Of a DNA stretch of 64,000 nt, positions 47,829 through 57,940 are shown one piece after another. Source of the stretch: Salvator merianae (Eukaryota; Chordata; Lepidosauria; Squamata; Teiidae); assembly GCA_003586115.2 (NCBI GenBank), contig QVOM02000034.1:16661444-16725443 (forward strand). The letters are read 5' to 3'. Below the pieces are notes generated by a model. That model was given only the letters and a program-made list of their open reading frames with translations, made no database searches and was not told the DNA's origin. How positions within the stretch are numbered: position 1 is the first letter of the stretch; each line of letters starts with the position of its first letter. A program made the position numbers and the translations under genes.

Positions 47829-48274
47829 GGGGGGCTGTTCGCACTTTAGTACTAGTGAGCATCCAGACACTCACTAGCACAAGGCATCCACATTCTGCGG
47901 AGGTCCTAGCATTTGGGAGCATCTGCAGATACTACTGAACACTACTGGCTGTGGACAGCTAAATTACTGTTGACAGTTGTACTGAGAGAGCTTAACTGCT
48001 TCTGGTCAGCAGTGTTTGCACCTACTTCCGGGTGCAAACACTGCAGGCCATAATGTAGCCCGACTGCGGCTGCACAATCACACACCATGTCCCTAGTTGC
48101 CATGGCAGCAGTCAAATGTATCCGCAGCCACTATCATGGCAGGCAGGCTAGTGTTCACACATGAATGCTGGAAGTTCCTGGCTGTTTCAGCCCTCGCAGT
48201 GCCACTGCACCGCGGGGTCCGTTTCAGCTTAGCATGGTAGAAGTCTACCATTCTAAGCTTGAAAGTACAAACAG
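47829..48274 (+). mobile_element. MITE, GCACTT-TIR superfamily, copy 11
   Basis: Left GGGGCTGTTCGCACTTTAG and right CTTGAAAGTACAAACAGGCCC are inverted. It carries TGTTTGCACC / GGTGCAAACACTGC (a hairpin around TTCCG), X-box-like GTTGCCATGGCAGC (48096-48109), a hairpin GTGTTCACACATGAATGC and a subterminal hairpin (48226-48259). Only about 50 bp separate it from copy 10. Confidence 0.8.
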
Positions 48275-50136
48275 GCCCATAGATTCACTGTCCCGATAGT
48301 TTGGAACTATGTCTGAATTCTCTCTAGAAAACCAGTACATTAATCCCCCTGATTCACAGCTAATTAGTTCCTGCATAAGGAACTTACAGCAAAAATCCTG
48401 ATAACAAAACCAATTACATTAATTAAAATGGGGAAAATTCTAATTCATCCCAAGTCCATTCCAGATTCATGTAAAATACCATAAATGCCATAATGTTGCA
48501 CAATGCAGTATAATAGAATGAATCACAATAACAATATTATATCTAAAGTAAAATAAAAATTAAAGACGGTTTATTAAATTTATTGCTTTTTCACAAATTA
48601 CATTCTGAAATAATAACATGTATTTCCAGTACATCTATTGCATGTCTGTTTTTCCCCTTCCGCTGCCCTCCCTGAGGCAAACAAGCTGTATTTGGTGAGG
48701 CATGTACCCTCAGACCCACCCCATGTTCATGTGCAGACAGGGACATAATTAAACATGAAAGCTCATATGGACTGGACCAGAGTCATTCCACATTTTGTTA
48801 CCAAACCAAAATTTTCAGTTACAGTACTTAAAATGGTTTGTGATCTGGGTAAAGAGGAAAGACCACAAGCCTTATACCTAAAAAAAGAGATTTGTATAAC
48901 AAAATGAGGAAATGACAGGCACAGATCTTATAAATGAATATCTGGATAGCAAGAGTATGGATAATGGAAAATTAGCATCATCTGTGGACAGACAGCTAAT
49001 GGGAAGAGTTTGGGCCTAATTACTCGTTATTATTTGGGACTTGATCAGATCTCATTTCTTAGATGTACTTATGGACCAAAATAATTGCAAGATGTTAACA
49101 GTGGCATCTCATGGGCCAAACGATTTCATTCTAAAAATATATGTGAGCTAAATCAATTATTTTGCCTCTGATGACCTAAACTATATGTGGATTAAATCAA
49201 CTGTTTTTATTATACTGATGTTCATACTTACAAGTTTTAACACCAACAGTTTTCACTACTGGCAGAATTATTCTTTTTTTTTTTCCTATGTTGTAGGGCA
49301 GCATCTTGATAGAGCAAGAGAATCACACATAACTTGCATATTGGAAGTGCTTGTATATCCTCAACCAGATAACACAGAACTTGCTAGGTGTGTTTAATGT
49401 GTATTTCAAAGCTATTTGCAAACAAAGTACAAAAACTATAGACACCGCCCCCCCCAAAATCTTTTGGCAATTGGTACTTCATTAATGCAAATCTTCAACA
49501 TCACAGTTGGTTTCTTCAGAGCATCCTGTTTTCTAACTTCTGTTACGTTTTAGCATCTATCTGACAACTTTATTATGATACATTGCATAACTAATAATTA
49601 TACAGAGTTTAGTTGTGAGGCTCACACAAAAGAACATACGTGAGTCGCTCACAAAATTACAATGAATTGTGTGCATAAATTTGGTATATAAGACCACTTT
49701 TTTTTACAAGGACATTAGCATTCTTAACAGATTTTGATAATCTGTGAACATAATCCTTTTTCACGATGCTGTAAAATAACATGCAAACTGAAACAACACC
49801 GCATTCTTTTTTATGTTACTAGAAAATGTAATTCCTTTTCCTCATTTCCAAATATATTACTGTCGCATAACTTGCAATGCTGGAGATTTCCTGAAAGTGG
49901 ACTATTGAAAGCTTCAGGGATGTGGCTGCAAAGATTTTATCTTCTGTCAAATATATACTTACTTTTCACATTGCTTATGAGGCAGATAGTGAACCAATTT
50001 TCCCAAGTAAAAGTTGTTATTTTTAGACAGACACTTAGAGGATTTAGATTAGAAATTTGTTACATATTAAAAAAGAGACTGTATAAATTTAAGCTGGGTT
50101 TGGATTTTCCCCCTTCTCAAAGATACCACAGGATAT
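48275..50136. other. Low-repeat segment, no gene
   Basis: AT-rich, with few recognised repeats. The 137-codon frame at 49734-50147 has no recognised domain. Confidence 0.35.
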
Positions 50137-50300
50137 TCTTTGTCTGAGATTATGACACCAATTTAGCAAGATGTGGCAAACATACAGCTACCAAGGAAAT
50201 AGTTCCTTAGCAACAAGGAACCTATTGACAACTCCCAGTACAGAACCCGTTTTGATTCTCAAGCCATGTTGCTTCTAGGTTTTTCTTTCCTGTTTTTCTT
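50137..50300 (+). repeat. Dispersed repeat, copy A
   Basis: Shares with 57105-57257 the blocks CAATTTAGCAAGA, CATACAGCTACCAAGGAAAT, AGCAACA(A/G)GGAACCTATT and a T-rich end, in the same orientation. Identity by eye is about 80 percent. It contains AGTTCCTTAGCAAC, an X-box-like half. The family is not known to me. Confidence 0.75.
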
Positions 50301-51039
50301 TAACACTTGGCAGCTGTACAAATGTGACATCAAAGCACAAAATCCTGCTCTCGGACGAACATGAAGCAGAGCCATGGATATCACATACACACATGTAGGA
50401 GGAGAGGAGCAAGCTTGAAATCCGGTCATTTTATGACTTACAGGCTATATGTGGGGCCCTGAGAACCTCTGCATTTTATTTATCATATTTCTGTCTCTTC
50501 ATTCTGAGCCATCTGTGGGAGTAGTACAAGCCAAATACCTGTTTCTGAAAAGTCTGTTTTTGGTGATTTAGTTTTATAACTCACAACTATCTCATGAATG
50601 TTGGCCCACTTACAGTAAATATGCACTGACACAGGGAGCTTTTTCACATATAGTTTTGATCAGCAGCACCCAGAAAATAGGGAGTAAATAGGGAACACAG
50701 CATTCAAGTTCACTTGAGTCCATTAAATTCTACCATGGCATCTAGATTTACTGATATTCATCCTGGAGAGAAGGAAAATACTATTCTCTTTCTTTTATTG
50801 TCTCCTGAACTGAGGTAATTGAAACTGCTGGGTGTAAGACCATTAGAGCTGGGGTCTGTCTTTCTTGAGCTACGTTATAGAAGTATACAAATTTGAGTCA
50901 CTTTTGATGAGCAGTTCCAGGTGATGTGGGAAAGAGAGAAACATGAATTTTCATTGTATAATTTCTAGTCTGCTACCTATTTTCTTTCTCAGCATAAATT
51001 TAATCCATATTGGAAGAGTACAGAGACTGAATTCATCTT

Positions 51040-52135
51040 CTGATCGTTCCCACAGTTACATTTTAACACAGACTCAATTCATACTTGCTCGTTCTCACAC
51101 TGATGTTTCCCGTACTTGGCACGGAGAAACAGTACTTTTTCTGCCTCCATCCCTCATCAAATTCTCCTCCCTGTGCAGTCAGTGATTGGCTGCAGTCCCA
51201 ATGTTCAAATCTTGACATCACAGGGGTGAGAAAGTCAAGCTCCACTCTCCGTATATCCCTGCTGCTGCCTCAGAACATGGATTTACTTGGCAGCATTACT
51301 AGCCATTTGCCATTTGCTCCTTCTCTCTCCTACAGCCTCTAAGTACACAAGCAGAACTCTAAAACCATGTGTACTGTACAATTAGGCTTCTTAAAGGGCA
51401 GATGGCAATTTCTGCTCCCTTTCAAGTGCACTTTTGCGCAATAGCGCAATTTAAAAATAGTGTAAAAGCAGGGAGAGGTCCATGAAGAGGGGGAAATGTG
51501 GGGAAGGAATTTGGGGGGCTCTATTATCGTGATAGTGCAGTTCATGGCCAGCAAATGGACTCTGCCTCATCTCCCCCCGAGAAATTCAATGCGGCATGTG
51601 TCCCCACTGTGTAGCTGTGTGCTGTCAACGGCAAAACTGATCTTGAGTGGGTTCTTTGTTGGAGGAAGATGACTGCAACCACAAACAGGCGCAGTTTCTT
51701 TTTGGTTTAATCCACAGACAGAAGTGGAGGAAGCCTTTAATTTCTTCCTGGCAGTGTTGAATGGGGGATAAAGAAAGAGAAAGGACTGCAACTTAGCGAA
51801 GTAAAAAGGAGGACGGTTTTCCTTTCTCCTGGCAGCGACGGAAGGGGGGATGATGGAGGCAGAAGAAACTACTGCACTTCCTGCTCACCCACAGAGTCTG
51901 TCACTGGATGGCACGAAATGTGAAGTCCTCCCTCTGCATGCTCCCCAAAAAGTATGGTCCCTCCCAAATAGTCTCCTTCCCCGTTCTCACATCGCAAAGT
52001 AATGTGGGCTAGCTATCTGGAACGGCTTGAGAACTCATTGAATCCAAATACAAATTAGTCTGGATTTCTCCAATTTAGTCCAGAAAAACTATGGAACGGC
52101 AAGATCAAGTCGGGCCAGTGGGAACTGAAGACAGC
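51040..52135. mobile_element. Possible DNA transposon remnant
   Basis: Sequence near the left (TGATCGTTCCCACAG; CTCGTTCTCACACTGATG) and near the right (GTTCTCACATCGCAAAG; GGGCCAGTGGGAACTG) shows scattered inverted similarity. Internally there are repeated aggaag/gaaggag motifs and several short duplicated words. No transposase frame. Weak support. Confidence 0.3.
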
Positions 52136-52232
52136 CTGTAAACTGATTAAATGCGATGTCGGAATGCAACCAGTGTTTAGGCAAAGGCTAAGATTAGAAG
52201 GTGATTAGATTAGGAGGTGGCCATAATTCCTT

Positions 52233-52672
52233 TGGGCCTTTTCATACTTTCTGTCTTTGAATGTTTGGAAGAGAAGATTCCAGGATGGAACAGACCTCAC
52301 AGTGCAGAGACTATTTGCATTGTGAGGTCTTGAAGCAGAATGCCAGCAGGATACCAGTATTCACAGCACAAATGCTGATGTCCTGCTGGCGTTCTGTGCC
52401 ATGACAATGGCTAGGAAGCTTCTGGTTGCTGCCATGGTGACCAGCAATGGCACACAACGGCACAGGGGTAGGGGTGCCGTGCAGCTGTACATTTGCACCG
52501 AGAAGCAGGTACGAGCTCAGATCAGGAGTAGTCCAGTGGCTCCCAGTACAGCTGTGGAACACGATTTTGTTCTTCACAGCAGGTAGCAATCGAGAGCAGC
52601 TGTAGTCTGCTGCTGATGACCAGGGCCTCCACAAAGTGTGAAGGCACTTGACTAGTTGCAAGTGCAAAAAAA
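52233..52672 (-). mobile_element. MITE, GCACTT-TIR superfamily, copy 12
   Basis: Left GGGCCTTTTCATACTTTC and right CTAGTTGCAAGTGCAAAAA. The core order is reversed relative to copies 4-6: hairpin ATACCAGTATTCACAGCAC...TGCTGATGTCCTG, then GCTGCCATGGTGAC (52428-52441; X-box-like on the minus strand), then the GCTCCCAGTACAGCTGTGG and CTCCACAAAGTGTGAAGG blocks. The 161-codon minus frame here is a chance frame. Confidence 0.7.
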
Positions 52673-53226
52673 CTTGCACACAAATGGCTCCAAGTTCAGT
52701 TCCCAGCATCTCCGGGAAGAAAGCAGTGGCAAGCTTCTTCTGGTATCTTTGTGGAAGAAATTTTCTTAAGAATTTTTCTTTAAAAAAATCACACACTGGA
52801 AGGGAAAACTTCTCTGGCTATCACCACCAATTTCAAAATCTCCCAGAAGGTGGGGGAAGAAGAAGAGAAGTATTTGGTGGGCAAGAAGGAAGTAACAGAA
52901 TAGTACTACAGACATCATTACCCATGTCTGTAGTAACTTCTTCACCAGTCATAAGTTGTTCCTAGTAGAGCCAATGTGGCATCTGAATCACTGCATATGC
53001 CACTGCAATGTGGCATCTGAATCACTTGTATATGTCAAGTTCAGCTATGCTTTTCAAAAGAAAGGGAAAGAACATAAAAAACACATAAAAACATTATTTA
53101 AAACTGTGGGTAGATAGGGGCAGGCAACCATTAACAGAGGGAAAGCCTAGGAAGAATGGTTGAAAGAGAAATTGTGCCCAAATGTCAGGGAGAAGGCTAT
53201 TCCAAAAGGCAGGCACCTCACTCTTA

Positions 53227-53758
53227 GAGCTTTTCTGCACTACCTGGCCATGATCCAAAAACATTGGGTCTGGACCAGCGAGGCCTCTGGTTCAGACCAC
53301 AGCAAGGAATGGTCTGGAACAGCACTGTCTGCATGGCAGTGGTGGTCCAAACCAGCCCCTGGACTGGCCCTGAAACTCATAAGAGCTTTGGGAGCAGCCT
53401 CCCAGACCTCTGAAGAGCTAGGAACGAAGGTTCCTAGCCCCATAGCCCCTGGGGAACCTGTTTCAATAGCACACTTTGGTGCGGTGCCAGAATGGGTCCC
53501 TCACTATTCCGGAAATGGAGGTGTGCCTTCTGCACAAATCCATGATCTGGAGTGGGCTGAGCTGGTATGCTGGCAGTCCTCAATGTCAAGATTTACTGGT
53601 AATCCAGATCAGGGGACCCTGATCTGGATTTTGCTCTGTCCTGTGCAGATGGACCATAGCAGCAGTGACCTAAGCCTCTTGCGTTTTGCATTGATGTGCA
53701 GAAGAGAAGCCCTTAGTGCACTTACTGGTGCGGAACTTTAGGAAGTGCAGAAAAGCTG
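53227..53758. mobile_element. PIF/Harbinger-like MITE with TTA duplication
   Basis: Left GAGCTTTTCTGCACTACCT and right AGGAAGTGCAGAAAAGCTG are near-perfect inverted repeats, flanked by TTA on both sides (53224-53226 and 53759-53761). It contains hairpins GCTAGGAACGAAGGTTCCTAGC (split here only by a 2-bp loop) and GATCAGGGGACCCTGATC. Length 532 bp. A 193-codon frame runs through it but starts outside it and has no domain. Confidence 0.75.
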
Positions 53759-54204
53759 TTAGGCTGCATTCGTACACAGTGAAAAAGAAAAAGCATATTT
53801 GAGACTACTCAAAGATTGCTTAGAGGTGGTTCACAGGTAGGATGGTGACACATCAGTCTGCCCCTCCCCCTTCTCATGAACAATTCTAGGCTAGAAAAGA
53901 TGGATTAGAGGTGGAATGGGAACATGAGGGCCACATGCCACTTTTGAGCCATCTTTTTGATATATGTGAATGAAGTCTAAGAATAAATGGAATGAATTGT
54001 GTCCCCATAACATGACCCACTAACCACAGAAAGTCTCTAGTTGTTTCTTGCACCCATCCCTCTGAAGCAGGAATGCTGCCTCCTTTTCTACTTTCCTTCA
54101 GTTTGTCTGTATTTGTTCTCCCTCCCCCATATTCTCCACTTTCTTATCCAGTCTCCTCCTCCTTGTTTTGTGTAGTTTCTCTCACTATTCAGCCATTCCC
54201 TCTG

Positions 54205-54469
54205 TTCTCCACAGCTGTACTGAGAGCAGCTAGACTGCTCCCAATATTCACACCCACTTCCAGGTGCGAATGCAGCAGTCTGTGGTGCAGCGCACCAGCA
54301 GCTGCACAGGTACACACTGCATCCCTGGTCGCCATGGCAGTGGTCAGGCATTTCCATGGCCGTTGTCATGGTGGGGTGGCCAGCATTCACACTGCAAGTG
54401 CAGGGGCTGTTCTACCTTGGAATGGTTGGATTCAACCATTCCAAGGCAGAAAGTGCAAAAAGGCCCTTT
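54205..54469 (+). mobile_element. MITE, GCACTT-TIR superfamily, copy 13 (5' truncated)
   Basis: Begins in the core (TCCACAGCTGTACTGAGAGC), then TTCCAGGTGCGAATGCAGC, X-box-like GTCGCCATGGCAGT (54328-54341), perfect subterminal hairpin (54415-54446), and right end GAAAGTGCAAAAAGGCCC. Confidence 0.75.
54415..54446. repeat. Perfect subterminal hairpin
   Basis: Arms CCTTGGAATGGTTG and CAACCATTCCAAGG pair perfectly over 14 bp with a 4-bp loop. Confidence 0.95.
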
Positions 54470-54527
54470 CACTCAGTTCTGTTATTCTCCTGTACACTAA
54501 TCCAGCTCCAGGTATTTCTGCCTTTCC

Positions 54528-54762
54528 ATAATTCAGATTAGATGTTAGAAAAAAATTTATGACAGTAAGGACGATCAACCAGTGGAATAGGTTGCCACAG
54601 GAGGTGGTGAGTTCCCCTTCGATGGAGGTCTTCAAGCGGAGACTGGACGGCCATTTATCGGGGATGGTTTAAGGAATCCTGCATTGAGCAGGGGGTTGAA
54701 CTTGATGATCCAGGAGGTCCCTTCCAACTCTATGTTTCTATGTTTCTATGTTTCTATTTCTC
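54528..54762 (+). mobile_element. CR1 LINE 3' end with tail
   Basis: Plus-strand CR1 tail: CAACCAGTGGAATAGGTTGC, CCACAGGAGGTGGTGAGTTC, TCTTCAAGCGGAGACTGGA, GAACTTGATGATCCAGGAGG, then (TATGTTTC)n. Same broad CR1 type as 38402-38849 but with a different tail octamer and with frame breaks. Confidence 0.85.
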
Positions 54763-55160
54763 CTGACTATAAGATTTCAGCAAACAAAACCACATTCACC
54801 TTGCAATTTGATCCCCTGATAAGCAGGACCCACACGATAGCAGAGGCTGCTGTTGAAGCATGGAAAGAGGAGTGCCACAATATAGGTCTCTTCATAAATG
54901 GTGCTGAGAAGACCACTAGCAGCAGTGTGCTGTTTGCACATCTACTGCTGTTCCCGTTACACAAACAATGCAGCCGAGGAATTTTGATTTTCCCTCTGCG
55001 ATATTTCTGACCAAAGATATTTTTCTAAACACAGGAAATGGCCATGCAATTGGGCCATTTCCTGTGTTCAGTAAAACATGGCTGTGCAGTGCAGCCCAAA
55101 GAAAGCAGATCAGGTAAGTCCATACAAGTGGTGGCAACATAGCAGAGCAGGAGTAACTGC

Positions 55161-55513
55161 TAGAGATAAGCATGAACTAATGTCCACTGGTTTGGTTCAA
55201 ATCAAACTGAACCTCATTGGGTGTGATTTGATCTAGAACCAGGTCAAAGCAGGTTAATTGGTCTTAGATCGAAGCTCATGAACTGCTTGAATGTTAAAAA
55301 ATACATTTTCAAATACATTACAAGTACCTATTTAAAGGTCCAGAATGGGGTCAATTTTGAATGGTTTAAATCAAACAGTTCAGTATAACCTGGTTCAAAT
55401 GAACACTCCTGGTTAGGTTTGAACCAAACCAGCCCATTTGAACAGGGGAGTGATTCAGTTCAGTTCAATTCAAACCAAATCAAATGAACCCAAACCAAAT
55501 TTGCACATCTCTA
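55161..55513. mobile_element. hAT-like MITE, old copy
   Basis: Left TAGAGATAAGCATGAAC and right TTTGCACATCTCTA are inverted. Flanks GTAACTGC (55153-55160) and GTAAGCAC (55514-55521) agree at 6 of 8. Rich in GGTTTGGTTCAAAT-like words, the CpG-decayed equivalent of CGAA/TTCG. Confidence 0.7.
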
Positions 55514-56083
55514 GTAAGCACTCTCACAGCCCTTACCTCCACTGTAAAGAATCAATGCTTTTGAATTGTGCTGGAGAAAATTTCTAAGTTCCTTGGGCTG
55601 CAAAAATATCAAATCACTCAATACTAAAGGAAATCAATTCTGATCTCCCAAGCATTTCTGGTCTATGTCCCACTCCGACCACTTCCAGGATATATTCAGG
55701 CATATCAACAATTCTCCCTGGCCTGAACTTTAAGCTGGGGAAACATTACTGCCAGGACACAGTAATGCAAGTGGCTGCTGGCACTCTCCGTGGCACCTCA
55801 CCCTTTCTTAGCACAATCACCAGAGAAACAGCCTCCACAGCATGCAGTGTGGAAGATACTGTTGTGGCTAATCATCTATACATACCTGAATAACTACATA
55901 GATACAAACACATATATGCATTTGCATAGTAAAAAGCAATGGAGGGGAGGGAGCAACCTCAAATAGTTCAATGATCATGCTCATTACCCTCCCAGAGGCA
56001 AGGATAGTTAAGAATCAGCTGAAACACAAAACAGGAAAATGTACAAGCAGAAGTTGAGCCCTTAGCATCATATAGGCCATTTT

Positions 56084-56752
56084 CACACTTACTATGCTAG
56101 CACTAATTAGTCTATGCTGGCATAGTACTTAACCACACAGCGCAGACACTATCTGCACTGTGTAGCCGAAAATGGATCCTGAAGCTGGCTACCAGCATTT
56201 ATGGTGTGAACACCAGTAGCTGTGTCCAGTCGTCCCCACGGCAGTGGCTGGGAACTGTCTGGCCTCTGCCATGGCAACTGGCAGTAACAGTGCATTCATG
56301 CACGATCACTCAGTCATGCCTGCCAGATGTGTGATGGGGCAATCAGGCCTGTGATGCCCTGATCAGCCAATCATGCCTGCATGATGGGCCTGTTGGGCCA
56401 GCGCCATCGGGCCTACGCAATTGGGCTGTGCAATGCCCCAATCAGCAAGGCCAGATTAGGCATTGTACAGCCTGATCAGGGCAATGCAGACCCGATCAGG
56501 CCCAACTGCCCCATTAAGCATGCGCGATGGGCACATTCCACCAAAGGTGGCCACCGCACTGCTGGAAAGTGCGAATGGAACCTTATCTGAAGTTCACTAT
56601 GAGCTCCAGGTAAGTTTCGAGACTACAATTTAATGCACCAGCAGCAGAAGTGATCAGGACTGCTCCCAGTCGCTTCGGCTGTCTTGCGGTACGGATGCAC
56701 TTGGTTAGCAAGCATGGTACATGTTTGCTACTGTCAAGTGCAAATAGGCCCA
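56084..56752 (+). mobile_element. MITE, GCACTT-TIR superfamily, copy 14
   Basis: Left GGCCATTTTCACACTTAC and right TCAAGTGCAAATAGGCCC are inverted. The same sub-type as copy 1: AATTAGTCTATGC and CCACACAGCGCAGACAC at the left; CTGCCATGGCAACT (56266-56279); GATCAGGC-rich middle; a GCAAGCATGGTACATGTTTGC hairpin at the right end. Near 56540-56580 a short stretch (AAAGGTGGCC..GTGCGAATGG) looks foreign. Confidence 0.75.
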
Positions 56753-57104
56753 ATGTGTCTTAGCAGGGAGGCTAGCTAGCTAGTTGGCACCCTGGAGAAC
56801 TCTTGCCAAGGAGCAAACAGGAAATACTGCAAGGTTTTGTTACATGCTCCACTATGCACTATGGTCTCCTCATTGGAATATTCGTGTAGGTCATCCTGTG
56901 AGTTATTTAGGTACAGTATTCTATCTCATTGCAAGAAAAAAAAATGCTTTCTTGTGGATTTCCTATTTCCATGTTTGCCTGCCTGCTTTTTCAGTGACTG
57001 TGCTGGTGATAGCTCTGAGATAACTGATTTCAGTGCTGCTCTCTAGAGGACTTCTTCTTGCATGGAGCACTTTGTAGAGACAGTTTGAATATTTCTCATT
57101 CTTC

Positions 57105-57257
57105 TTTGTCGACTTTATGACATCAATTTAGCAAGACATGGCGAGCATACAGCTACCAAGGAAATAGTTTCCGTAGCAACAGGGAACCTATTAATGACTC
57201 TCCACACAGAACCTACTTTAACCCCAAACTATGTTGTCTGCTTCTGTTTTTCTTCTT
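57105..57257 (+). repeat. Dispersed repeat, copy B
   Basis: Partner of 50137-50300. Contains GTTTCCGTAGCAAC (57168-57181), one base from the RFX X-box consensus GTNRCC-N2-RGYAAC. Confidence 0.75.
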
Positions 57258-57488
57258 TTCAGTTTTCCTCTGTCCTTTACATGTAACTGAGAAATTGGTT
57301 TCTAAATATCTCTCTTTGTACTTTTTTGGAAGGAAGGGGGAGGCAGGATTTGATAATTTTTCAATACATACATGCCATATATGTGTCTGCATCTTTTCGA
57401 CAATCAAACATTTTAGAGATGGCTGTTAAAAATGTTCTGTATTGTTTTGATATGTTGGGGATGTGGTCTTGTTGGTACACAATAAGAG

Positions 57489-57940
57489 GACCTGTTCGCA
57501 CTTGCCTGCCTCATGTGGTTTAACAATATCATATCAGACCGGTAAGGTTTAGGCATAGACGTGGCCATCTGCACTCCAAGGGCAGGAAAAGGCCTGAACC
57601 AGAACACCAGGACTTGAAGCGCAGATAGCCTGACCAAACCAGGCCAGATTGCCATAGCAACAGCCAAGGCAACATCTGGTGCATGCCCAGACATTGCAAT
57701 GGCAAATGGGACATGGACGTGACTGCAGAGCAGAGTCACATCCAGAAGAGGGTGTGAACGCTGCTGATGGCAGTGAACTAGCTGTTCCCGGATAAGCTGT
57801 GGACAGCAGTTTTGTTGTTCACAGCTAGTAACATCTGGGAGCAGCTGGAGGTGCTTTGGGATATGGCAGCAGCATGTAGACAGACCTGTCCAGTGAGCAT
57901 CTGATCACTCACGATGAGATGAGTGCAAACAAGGACCTAA
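57489..57940 (+). mobile_element. MITE, GCACTT-TIR superfamily, copy 15
   Basis: Left GGACCTGTTCGCACTTGCC and right GAGTGCAAACAAGGACC are inverted. It carries ATTGCCATAGCAAC (57648-57661), a near-consensus X-box, followed by the GTGAACTAGCTGTTCCC and CACAGCTAGTAACATC blocks in reversed core order. Confidence 0.7.

Noticed and set aside
19289..48274. 8-bp target duplications around the GCACTT-TIR MITEs
   Set aside because: I compared the flanks of several copies and found no consistent duplication of any length, so I did not assign this superfamily to hAT or PIF.
52311..52796. 161-codon minus-strand frame as a gene
   Set aside because: Mostly covers MITE copy 12; the sequence is explained by the repeat family.
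53160..53741. Longest open frame (193 codons, plus strand) as a gene
   Set aside because: It starts outside and runs through a palindrome-rich MITE with clear terminal repeats, and shows no domain or homologous protein character.
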